DNA from: VBAS01 sp964508655
GTDB taxonomy: Bacteria > Bacteroidota > Bacteroidia > Chitinophagales > Chitinophagaceae
DNA: 12,866 nt
Assembly (NCBI GenBank): GCA_964508655.1
Contig: CAZDUO010000099.1
Span: forward strand, 1-12,866
Reading direction: 5' to 3'
Shown here: in pieces, positions 1 through 7,644 of the stretch
How the letters are laid out: every line of letters starts with the position of its first letter
Position numbering within the stretch: position 1 is the first letter of the stretch
Notes under the pieces: model-generated
Database searches by the model: none
What the model saw: the letters and a program-made list of their open reading frames with translations, nothing else
Told to the model about the DNA's origin: nothing
Position numbers and translations under genes: made by a program

Positions 1-80
1 GTAAAGTAAAAACCTTCACTCTTGAAGAAGTGGAAGACGAGGCCAGGCAAGCGTATAAAAAAAGGAAACCTAAAAAGTAA
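1..80 (+). CDS. Antitoxin-like protein, C-terminal fragment (partial)
   Basis: An open frame enters from the left edge (first full codon at 3) and ends at TAA 78-80. Its last 25 residues run KVKTFTLEEVEDEARQAYKK and end in a lysine-rich tail, RKPKK. The stop codon overlaps the ATG of the ParE-like gene by one base (TAATG), which usually means translational coupling. Known of the family: type II antitoxin genes commonly sit directly upstream of, and overlap, parE/relE toxin genes, and their C-termini wrap the toxin. The call rests on this position and on the charged helical look of the tail, because the DNA-binding N-terminus is outside the window. The antitoxin subfamily cannot be named from this fragment. 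Confidence 0.6.
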   Translation, partial: KVKTFTLEEVEDEARQAYKKRKPKK

Positions 81-382
81 TGCCCTGGCAATTCCGCTTT
101 CATCCACTCGCTAAAGACGACTACAAAACCGCTTATGCCTGGTATGAAGATCAGCAATCTGGTTTAGGTGAACGTTTTGGAAAAGCCATAAGACACAAGC
201 TGCTGCAAATAGCTGATCATCCTGAAGCATTTGGCAGCAGAAGCAATATAAAATTCAGGGAAGCTGCAGTTGAATTTTTTCCTTACCAGATAATATTCAA
301 AATCAGGAAGCGCAGTCATGAAATTTTTATCAGCGCTATTCATCATACTGCCCGGAGCCCCCGGAGAAAATACAGAAGTTAA
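80..382 (+). CDS. RelE/ParE-family type II toxin
   Basis: This 100-residue protein has the usual length and pattern of the ParE branch of the RelE/ParE fold. An N-terminal beta strand (WQFRFHPLAKDDY) leads into a helix with A-YAWYE and the GLGERF motif, followed by a helix ending in HPEAFG. Next come the central strands (FREAAVEFFPYQIIFKI) and a C-terminal AIHHTARSP--KYRS tail. Known of the family: ParE members inhibit gyrase and RelE members cleave mRNA on the ribosome, and both are held inactive by the co-encoded antitoxin. The GLGERF/HPEAF pattern favours ParE, but the target is inferred. The start overlaps the stop of the upstream antitoxin-like frame. The gene converges on the 1741-aa gene; the 144 bp between them hold an A/T-rich stretch and a 4-bp stem (cagc-aaaaac-gctg), with no convincing terminator. 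Confidence 0.88.
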   Translation: MPWQFRFHPLAKDDYKTAYAWYEDQQSGLGERFGKAIRHKLLQIADHPEAFGSRSNIKFREAAVEFFPYQIIFKIRKRSHEIFISAIHHTARSPRRKYRS

Positions 383-526
383 AGCTGGATTTTTTTTCAG
401 ACCCTTATTACAAAAAAATTATTGGTTGTTATCGTAGCACAGCAAAAACGCTGCACCGCTGGCAGAAGGACATTGAGGGAATTCTATACGCGTTAAATTT
501 TTATGACCCTTAATAAATCCGCAGAA

Positions 527-3500
527 TCAATCAATAAAGGAACTGTTCGCTGCACTGCCGGCGCCTTTGCCGAATACCTCTTCCAGCTTGTTTTTATAGC
601 TGCGGTAAACATACCGCCAGCCCACCCGCTCGGAATAGGTAATATCAGCTTTGGCCGATCCGCCGTTCGCATTAATAAAATTTATGATTTTTTGCCGCAT
701 GCTTCTCCATAAGGCATCCGTTATCCCAAATCCGATTCGGCCACCCACTGGAAGCCCTAAACCCGCAACGCCGGTCGACATCATATCAAGTCCTTTAATT
801 ACAAAATACACTCCCCCGGTGCGTGAATCCTTTCCGATAAAAAATTCCCGGTGCCCGCTTACAGGGTGATCCCCCGTATCCGGTGCGTGAATTGTAGTAA
901 ACCTCCATCCGTTAGGCCTTGCCAGGCTCACCACAACGGCTGCATTATCGGGTCCCAAAATATCCAGTTTCAGCACGGCATTTACCGGGTTATCACTCTC
1001 CCATACCGGCTTGTCAGTTACGGCATCGTAAGGATGAAAATCGCAATAAGCAGTATTCACCAGTTGATTAATAGTAAGGCGGATGTATTTTATTAAAGAA
1101 ACTGCATTAAGCACAACACCGTTCACTGTCGGGAATTTATCAATTTTCAGCCGGTAAAAATCTGTATTGAGATCGTTACTGTACGATTCGTTGTGAGCAT
1201 ACTGAACATACATCTTTCTTGCTCTCAGTTTGGCCGTAATTTCTTCCGGTACCTTGAATAATAAAAGAGAAACCCAGTCGCCCACCTTCTCCAGCCTTTC
1301 TGCCAGTGTATAATTATCAAACTGCGGGTTTTCAAATACCTGTTCCGGCACGGCAGGCGGCATTTCGCTTTCTGTCTCCACAGCAGCTTCTTCCTCTTTA
1401 AGGGGATTTACACTGTCCGAACCCCACCTCACCTGGATATGCAGGTGATTGTTGTTATCAGGGAAAACAATGCCAAGCTGTAAGATCAGTTGCTTCAGCT
1501 CTGCATTTATAAGGTTGGAAGGATCTGTAGCCTTGAATTTAGTCAGGGTTTTATGCCCGAAAAACTCACCCTGTAAGGGCAACCCGAAACCCAAACTCTT
1601 TTTATATTCTGCCGGCAGGCTGACCAGGTAACGTAAAATCCTGATCACCATCCGTACCGAATCAGTGCTTTCAAAACTGCCTCCCCTGAAATTAATATCT
1701 ATGCAGCGGCCGGCACAATGGCCGGTACATTTACCGCCCGTTGCATCCCTGATAAAACTTCCGATTATAATCTGGTTATAATTTTCACGTCTTGATGCCT
1801 CAGCAATATGCGAGATGACCGGAAGTATCTGGATGATCTTTGTATTCGGATTTATATTCAGCACTTGTTCGCCTCTGATGATCTTTTCCAATTGCTCTTT
1901 TGAATTAAAATTAGTTCCAATGATGCCTGCATTCATAGTATCAACAACTCGTTGTGCATGCCATTTGTTAAAATCAAAAATATTTTGAATAGGGGGTTGA
2001 GTTGAATCTGGTTGCAAAGCCGGAGATGGTTGGGCAGGTTGAAATAATGTACTTGTTTTAACTAAGATTTTCATCTTGCTCCAGGTATTTGGACCGATAA
2101 TACCATCTGCAGTCAGCCCCTGCCGAAGTTGCCATGCTGCAACAGCCTGTGCAAATGCTTCTTCTCCTAAACTTACATTTTGCTGACCGGAATAAGGAAG
2201 TAAAAAATTGTTGATTTGATCATAGTATTGGTTCCAGCCCAGTTTGTTTGCATAATACTGGTTTTGTTTAACAGCATTTGACCAGTCTTTTACAAGATGA
2301 TCCATTTCATATGACAAATTATTCTCCCTTTCCACCTCTTCATAGACTGTTTCTTCATAATAGTTATCGCCGCCGACCATTTCTTCTGTTTCCGGGTTAT
2401 AATTTACAGATTCGTTTTCCATGTGTTCCCATTCCTCCTCTTCCTGCATTTCACCATATTCATTTTTGATCACTGCATCGTTTTTGTCCCCCCATGTTCT
2501 CCATTCAGGCAAAATCGGGCTTCCTGTTCCGCATTTAAAAGCGGGTCCGCCATCGGTAAGACCTAAATTGTTAATAGCCCATTGCCCGACATTATACCAT
2601 ATATCAGGCCCGGGATCATTTTCTCTCGAATCAGAGCTTTGCCTGTGTGCAAGTATATGTGTTGTTCCTAAAGCGATTTTCAAATAACTGGTAAGGAATC
2701 TTCCTGAATCATATTGTGCCTGTGTAGGAACATCTTTATTCTGAACTGTTGACTTTGTGTCAATCCACCATTTGCCTTTCACGTTCGGAAAATTGCCTTC
2801 AAATTCTACTCCTACACTTCGGGGGCTGATGCAGTTGCCATGCCAAATCATCCTTGACATCGGGTGCAGTTGAATAATGCGTCCATCCAGCATAATACAA
2901 AAATGGGCGCCGGTGTTTACATAACTTTCGGGATCGCTGTACCTGCGGCTTATACGTCCTGTTCTCTTGAATGCCATTTGATGAAGAACAAAGGCCCACA
3001 GTATTCGCGGATCACGAAAACTGTTGAGAATATGTTGCGGCTTGTTTCTTACACCGGATACACCTTGTCTGGTCCAGTCTTCTATTCTTGTTTTGGCTTC
3101 TGTGATTATGCTGGCCGCCGTAGCTCCCTGTTTTTGGATGGCATCCGTTTCAAGCAACGCTCTTTCGGTAACGGCATCAATGGTTCTTGTTTGAGAAAGA
3201 TTATTCTTAACCTGGAAATCCGCAATCGCTTTTTTGGTCGGCTCGTCAAGCGTATTATTTAACGCTAAGCCCAGACCATATAATTTATTCAATACTGTTT
3301 TCGCCCAGCAGGTGCGGCCTTCGCAGGTTGTTGTTGCAGTTGAGTCTTTTGATGAAACCACGGCCACTTGTTGTTCCATGACTTCCGCAATTTCCCTCTC
3401 TTCCATTTCATAATCGCTTCTTTTGTCCTTGCAATCGCAGCGCCTGGTTCTACTTGATATAAAATCTTCACTTTCCGGGTAAGATTCTGTATCTATATTT

Positions 3501-5752
3501 TCTGGTTCAATATCAATTTCAGAATCTTCAGGGATTGTCTCCCCTTGCTGGATTTCCTCCATCGGTCCCCAACCACCCGACTCATAGGATTTAGCTTCTA
3601 ATTCAAGCAATTCATTTTGCTGATCAACCTCTGCCTCTTCTTCGTTCAATTCTTTAACGATAAGTGCCGGTTCACCGTCAGGATATGGGTCAATAGCTCT
3701 TTGAAGAAGTGCTGATATCGCTGCTAATGTCTTTCTTAACAAGATAAGGCTCATAGGAGTAACAGCAGCCATCAGGGCAGCCGCCGCATTAAATCCGGGA
3801 TGGATGAGTATTTTCACATCCAAATCCATTGCCGCTGAACTGAAATTCTCCTTATAATCCACCCATTTATTGAACGGATCCTTATCCAGGTCAGCTTTCA
3901 ATTTTCTTACGATAGATACCTGGCTGGCATCTCCATCCTGGAACAGGGCTACTGCCGTTTCACTATCAAATGTCATGGATCGCCTGTTGCAATTTGCAGA
4001 ACCGATAATTGCAAACTCATCATCAAAAATGTATGTCTTTGAATGAATTCTTCTGCGGATAGGTGCAACAGAAGCAGGGTTAAGCATTTTTATTTCAATC
4101 CTGCTTTTTTGACTTTTGTCCAGCCCATCATAAAGGAATTTGAGGAATCTTCCCCTGAATTTATGTGGAAACATCAGCTCACCGGCCAATTCATCATCCT
4201 GTGTGTGAATCTTAACCCGTAAAGCTGAACTGGCACGAATGGCTTTATTTATAGAGTATGCTATTTCTGGTGAAATCATGTACTGATCTTCAAAGAAGAT
4301 AGACTGCCTGGCTTTTGCAATAGCTTGTTTAACTGTATTTAAAATTGAACGGTCGGCTTTGGTACGATCAGTGGGGTGATTGAATGTGTGAAGAACTTTT
4401 ACAAAAGGAGTGCTGGGCGTTACAGGCACCTTTGTGTTTAAAACCGGGTCGGGCATGGAGGGTATCGTTCTTACAAACTGTGTGACATGTAAATTCCATC
4501 TTTTGACAAACCGTTTCAATAATGCTTCGGCGGCTTTACCCTCAACCAAACTATGAACATCATGCAATATCCTTGATTGGTACGTATATCTTCCATCTTT
4601 GTCATCCAGGTCACAATTATGGGCGGGATTAGGAAAAATATTCAGTTGCGGGCAGCAGAACCCTTTTAGCCCCATAATGCGGTTAGCATTGATATCCATT
4701 CCGCCACAAAATGCAAAAAGGCCTTTACTTCCTTTCACCACCAGTATTTTTTCATGATGACTACCTTCATTTGGGAAGGCTTTAGCCTTTCTGTACCAGT
4801 CATTCCAGGTGTCCAGGCGACTGAGATACGGATTCAGGGTATCCATCTTGTCCCTGACCTTGGTCATCAGATTTTTCATCCACTCTGTTCCATATGTCAG
4901 GTTATCCTTGATAAAATAAGCATTCGCATTGTTCCTTGTTCTTAAGTCATTGATAAAGGTTTCAGCCTTAGCAATATCATCCAGTGTTTCGGGATTATTC
5001 CAGGATATCAACTTTATTTCTACTCCTGATTCAGCGGCTTTGGTCAGCAAATTTCGAAGTGTGGTGCTGGTATCGAATCCTGCCAGGTCCTTAGAAGGAT
5101 TGGGCATCAGGCAAAAGTCGATATCTACTACCCATCCGCTCAACAAATAAATGAAATGATCCTTTTGGGTAGCGGTCCTGATGATCTCAACCATCTTCCT
5201 GAATGCATCATTCCCATTCACAAATGTTTCAACTGGTGACTGCATCGCACCCGGAACAATGCTATGCCATTTGGATGGCGTAAGCACCACAGGGGCCGGC
5301 GCTGGTTTTGGCGTTGTTATCACTGTCTTCTTCAAAACATCAAAGGTTCCCGGGCCAAGGATGCCATCAATCGTTAACTTTTTTAATGCCTGGAAATCTG
5401 CAATTGCATAAGCAAAATTTTCATCACTCAATGGTGATGGAGAGCCGATGATCTTATTATTGAACAAATACTGATATACATTCGCTTTCTCTCTGCCCCA
5501 GATCTTGGACTCATAATATTTATTTGCTGCGATTGCTTTTTTAATGTTGATACGATATTTATTACTGAGAACGTCTGTCTTATCTTCAAAGACCAGCTGG
5601 TCAGTAAATTCAAAATCACTTTCAGAATTAATAAATTCAATTTCCAAAACTTCGTTATGATCGGAAAATGGGCTTTGCAATTCCGTATCCGTTGCAGGAA
5701 TAGTTAAGGTTTCAGACGCTTCATCGATATAATCAGTAAATGGAGAATACAT
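527..5752 (-). CDS. Giant multi-domain envelope hydrolase (PLD + Amidase_2 + M15-like peptidase, three PG-binding modules)
   Basis: The 1741-residue modular protein has no signal peptide. Domains in order: leader with two [ST]PF motifs (residues 3-5 and 27-29); PG_binding_1-like module about 74-143 (TIDGILGPGTF); phospholipase D region about 160-640 with H333xK335 followed by GGMDIN, and a canonical second motif H570xK572-D577-GSAN (584-587); acidic linker about 700-780; second PG-binding-like module about 816-875; Amidase_2 domain about 905-1060 with H924, H971, H1036 and D1046 (AHRQ...NDPGP), the last two spaced as in AmpD; acidic linker; third PG-binding module about 1150-1232; M15/LAS-like zinc peptidase about 1260-1442 with H1345-x6-D1352 and H1436-L-H1438; and an unrecognised C-terminal domain about 1490-1741 containing HPVSGHREF. 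The expected role is hydrolysis of phospholipids and peptidoglycan. Cysteines cluster around H1345 and at residues 810/815. The product is likely exported by a non-Sec route (inference). The domain calls are strong; the biological role is open. Confidence 0.9.
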   Translation of the reverse strand: MYSPFTDYIDEASETLTIPATDTELQSPFSDHNEVLEIEFINSESDFEFTDQLVFEDKTDVLSNKYRINIKKAIAANKYYESKIWGREKANVYQYLFNNKIIGSPSPLSDENFAYAIADFQALKKLTIDGILGPGTFDVLKKTVITTPKPAPAPVVLTPSKWHSIVPGAMQSPVETFVNGNDAFRKMVEIIRTATQKDHFIYLLSGWVVDIDFCLMPNPSKDLAGFDTSTTLRNLLTKAAESGVEIKLISWNNPETLDDIAKAETFINDLRTRNNANAYFIKDNLTYGTEWMKNLMTKVRDKMDTLNPYLSRLDTWNDWYRKAKAFPNEGSHHEKILVVKGSKGLFAFCGGMDINANRIMGLKGFCCPQLNIFPNPAHNCDLDDKDGRYTYQSRILHDVHSLVEGKAAEALLKRFVKRWNLHVTQFVRTIPSMPDPVLNTKVPVTPSTPFVKVLHTFNHPTDRTKADRSILNTVKQAIAKARQSIFFEDQYMISPEIAYSINKAIRASSALRVKIHTQDDELAGELMFPHKFRGRFLKFLYDGLDKSQKSRIEIKMLNPASVAPIRRRIHSKTYIFDDEFAIIGSANCNRRSMTFDSETAVALFQDGDASQVSIVRKLKADLDKDPFNKWVDYKENFSSAAMDLDVKILIHPGFNAAAALMAAVTPMSLILLRKTLAAISALLQRAIDPYPDGEPALIVKELNEEEAEVDQQNELLELEAKSYESGGWGPMEEIQQGETIPEDSEIDIEPENIDTESYPESEDFISSRTRRCDCKDKRSDYEMEEREIAEVMEQQVAVVSSKDSTATTTCEGRTCWAKTVLNKLYGLGLALNNTLDEPTKKAIADFQVKNNLSQTRTIDAVTERALLETDAIQKQGATAASIITEAKTRIEDWTRQGVSGVRNKPQHILNSFRDPRILWAFVLHQMAFKRTGRISRRYSDPESYVNTGAHFCIMLDGRIIQLHPMSRMIWHGNCISPRSVGVEFEGNFPNVKGKWWIDTKSTVQNKDVPTQAQYDSGRFLTSYLKIALGTTHILAHRQSSDSRENDPGPDIWYNVGQWAINNLGLTDGGPAFKCGTGSPILPEWRTWGDKNDAVIKNEYGEMQEEEEWEHMENESVNYNPETEEMVGGDNYYEETVYEEVERENNLSYEMDHLVKDWSNAVKQNQYYANKLGWNQYYDQINNFLLPYSGQQNVSLGEEAFAQAVAAWQLRQGLTADGIIGPNTWSKMKILVKTSTLFQPAQPSPALQPDSTQPPIQNIFDFNKWHAQRVVDTMNAGIIGTNFNSKEQLEKIIRGEQVLNINPNTKIIQILPVISHIAEASRRENYNQIIIGSFIRDATGGKCTGHCAGRCIDINFRGGSFESTDSVRMVIRILRYLVSLPAEYKKSLGFGLPLQGEFFGHKTLTKFKATDPSNLINAELKQLILQLGIVFPDNNNHLHIQVRWGSDSVNPLKEEEAAVETESEMPPAVPEQVFENPQFDNYTLAERLEKVGDWVSLLLFKVPEEITAKLRARKMYVQYAHNESYSNDLNTDFYRLKIDKFPTVNGVVLNAVSLIKYIRLTINQLVNTAYCDFHPYDAVTDKPVWESDNPVNAVLKLDILGPDNAAVVVSLARPNGWRFTTIHAPDTGDHPVSGHREFFIGKDSRTGGVYFVIKGLDMMSTGVAGLGLPVGGRIGFGITDALWRSMRQKIINFINANGGSAKADITYSERVGWRYVYRSYKNKLEEVFGKGAGSAANSSFID

Positions 5753-5793
5753 ATAAAATTTTTAATTCCATTAGATATTCTGCAGGTAAGGAG

Positions 5794-5851
5794 AATAAAA
5801 ATGGGTACGCCACAAAGTCTAATTGTGAGTTAACTTGTTGTAGCGTACCCA
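5794..5851 (-). terminator. Stem-loop terminator/attenuator between the 430-aa and 1741-aa genes
   Basis: A 9-bp perfect stem pairs 5802-5810 (tgggtacgc) with 5843-5851 (gcgtaccca) around a 32-nt loop. The loop can form further pairs, either cacaa with ttgtg (5811-5815/5823-5827) or acaa with ttgt. Read on the minus strand, the stem is followed directly by TTTTTATT (5801-5794), the layout of an intrinsic terminator. It begins 7 bases after the stop codon of the 430-aa gene and about 40 bases before the start of the 1741-aa gene, so it may either end the upstream operon or act as an attenuator that lowers expression of the giant protein. On the plus strand the stem is followed by AATCCTTTTT, a weaker terminator arrangement. 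Confidence 0.75.
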
Positions 5852-5858
5852 ATCCTTT

Positions 5859-7151
5859 TTAATTCGTAGCAGCTTGTGTCTTCGCTCCGTTTGAACGAAC
5901 GCTTACAGTTCCCCTGATATTTGCTTCAGGATTTTTAATTTTATGTCCTGTTGCTTTTTCCCAGTTATTAATTACAGTGAGAAAGTTATTCATATAATCA
6001 CTGTCAATACTTGCTGCAGTACCTGGATTTAAACTAGACAACATTGTTTGCAGGTTTCCTGTTGTTTCCAAATAGGTTCCCAATTCCAATAGCGAAAGAA
6101 TGTTTGCCGCTGCCCCTGCCATTTCGAAAAGATCCTGGCACTTGGTATGAGCAGGAACACCTACTTTAGCCCCGATTTTTATCAATCTTTCTCCAATAGT
6201 TGAAGATTGACAATTTAAAAATTGAACTACCTGTGTATCTGTGGAAACTATAAATGTAAACCATGTAGTTAATACAACTGAAGCATACTCTTCTATAGAT
6301 AAATTTGTTCCTTGATAAGCATTTAAAGCGCCACCAGGTTGTCCGCCTCTGCGGGCTTTTAATAACTCCCGGATTTGTGTAGCTATTTCAACAATACCGT
6401 TTACATCAGACGTATTGGGGCCGGATGAGTTTCTTGCATTGATATAGCCTTGCCAAACTTCAGACAGATATTTTTCAAACAACGGTACAAATTGCTGGTT
6501 AGCTGTTTTAGCCTTAACATACTGGGTGGTTCCTCCAGGGCCTGAGTTTATGTCGCCAAAAGCAAGGTCCATTCCGAACATTCTGTAATATGCATTCCTG
6601 CGGTTCGATTCAAAATTTGGTCTTATTAAACTTCTTACGTTGCGTGATTTTGAGGTTTCACTTTTGAAAAACAATCGTTCAGAATTAAGAATCCATTGGT
6701 ATACATTGGCGCTGGCAATTCCTAATTCCTCTTCATTCGCGTATTTTTCAATTAACCTTTCAAATATTTGCAATATCCTGGTATTCTCGATCAGGTACGC
6801 ATATATTAAATGATAGGATGATGATTGCGTAAAATCGGCAATCACCGTATTGCTACTCCCTATTGGCCATTCATATTGAAAATTATCCGCCAGCGAGCCG
6901 GCAATACCATTTCCATTAATATCATACCAATGCCTGAGAATTGCGTCCTCAAAAATAGCGTAATCAGGATAGCTTGAATATGTTTCTTTATCAGTTGTAG
7001 AAAAACCATAAACAGGGTTGAATGTATTTGTTGCAATAACTCCCGGTGCGAATGAGCCGAAGGTAGAAGGAATATAATCACTAAGTATTGCTGATCCTGA
7101 TTGTAAAGGACTTTGCAGCGTTGCAAAAATCATGTTATCTAAAGCATCCAT
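5859..7151 (-). CDS. Hypothetical protein, 430 aa, family not recognised
   Basis: I do not recognise this family. The protein has no signal peptide and no clear membrane segment. The N-terminal 110 residues are polar and Ser/Thr/Tyr/Pro-rich, with a DINGNG stretch at 78-83 resembling a calcium-loop fragment, though one loop alone is not diagnostic. From about 112 the protein becomes mostly helical (YHLIYAYLIENTRILQIFER), with a distinctive NAYYRMFGMDL segment at 186-196. A Gly/Pro-rich stretch (RRGGQPGGA, 267-275) separates this from a second helical half, which includes hydrophobic YASVVLTTWFTFIV at 289-302 and two cysteines (314, 338). The tail is basic and Ala/Asn-rich. The gene starts 24 bp after the 145-aa gene and is followed at once by a stem-loop terminator, so it is probably the last gene of the operon begun by the 861-aa gene. 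A structural or scaffold role is possible but unproven. Confidence 0.85.
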   Translation of the reverse strand: MDALDNMIFATLQSPLQSGSAILSDYIPSTFGSFAPGVIATNTFNPVYGFSTTDKETYSSYPDYAIFEDAILRHWYDINGNGIAGSLADNFQYEWPIGSSNTVIADFTQSSSYHLIYAYLIENTRILQIFERLIEKYANEEELGIASANVYQWILNSERLFFKSETSKSRNVRSLIRPNFESNRRNAYYRMFGMDLAFGDINSGPGGTTQYVKAKTANQQFVPLFEKYLSEVWQGYINARNSSGPNTSDVNGIVEIATQIRELLKARRGGQPGGALNAYQGTNLSIEEYASVVLTTWFTFIVSTDTQVVQFLNCQSSTIGERLIKIGAKVGVPAHTKCQDLFEMAGAAANILSLLELGTYLETTGNLQTMLSSLNPGTAASIDSDYMNNFLTVINNWEKATGHKIKNPEANIRGTVSVRSNGAKTQAATN

Positions 7152-7175
7152 AATATTATTTTTTAAGTTTTAATT

Positions 7176-7613
7176 CTATGGTTTTGATCTTACACTTTTT
7201 ATGCCTCCGGCTTTCTTATTGTCTTCGATCTGTTGTTGTGTGAGAGTACCGGATGGAACAGAAAATTTGCCTGTTGATCTAAAAAAAACAAACCCATTGC
7301 CGCCGATAGTCCCTGCATCTGAAACATCTCTTTTAAGCACTGATGTTTCACTTTCACTTAATAACACTTTAAACTCTTTTAAATCAATTTGAACCCTGGT
7401 CTCTAACTTATCCAGATTATTTAATGCTATACTTATATCTGCAGGTGGATTTCGGGTGTCTTTAAGTTGGTCGTTCTGCTGTTTATATTGCCCTATCTTC
7501 GTCAAAAGATCGTCTCTGAGTTGGTAAACACGTTGTTTCTTCACTGCATCAAATGAGTCGATAAGTAATTGTTTCTTATTAATTAAGTCATTTACTTCAC
7601 TTGCTGAAATCAT
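7176..7613 (-). CDS. Small coiled-coil protein, 145 aa, function unknown
   Basis: I do not recognise the family. Residues 1-95 are strongly helical and charged, with heptad-like spacing of hydrophobics (SEVNDLINKKQLLIDSFDAV; DLLTKIGQYKQQNDQL), broken by a short turn at TRNPPAD (53-59). This suggests a two-helix coiled-coil hairpin. The last 45 residues are Gly/Ser-rich with a probable beta segment (GGNGFVFFRSTGKFSVPSG, 104-122) and a basic end (KSVRSKP). There is no signal peptide and no cysteine. It lies between the metalloprotease-like gene (31 bp upstream) and the 430-aa gene (24 bp downstream) in the same direction, consistent with co-translation from one mRNA. Size and shape would suit an adaptor or chaperone for its larger neighbours, but that is inference from context only. 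Confidence 0.85.
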   Translation of the reverse strand: MISASEVNDLINKKQLLIDSFDAVKKQRVYQLRDDLLTKIGQYKQQNDQLKDTRNPPADISIALNNLDKLETRVQIDLKEFKVLLSESETSVLKRDVSDAGTIGGNGFVFFRSTGKFSVPSGTLTQQQIEDNKKAGGIKSVRSKP

Positions 7614-7644
7614 AAAAATGGTTTTATTTATTTTGAAAATGTAT

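Noticed and set aside
400..512. 8-bp direct repeat gaccctta at 400-407 and 505-512 in the convergent intergenic region
   Set aside because: Too short and isolated; no insertion, att site or duplicated element lies between the copies.
2864..3262. 132-codon plus-strand open frame
   Set aside because: It lies entirely inside the amidase part of the 1741-aa gene on the opposite strand; its protein has no recognisable domain, while the minus frame shows clear catalytic motifs.
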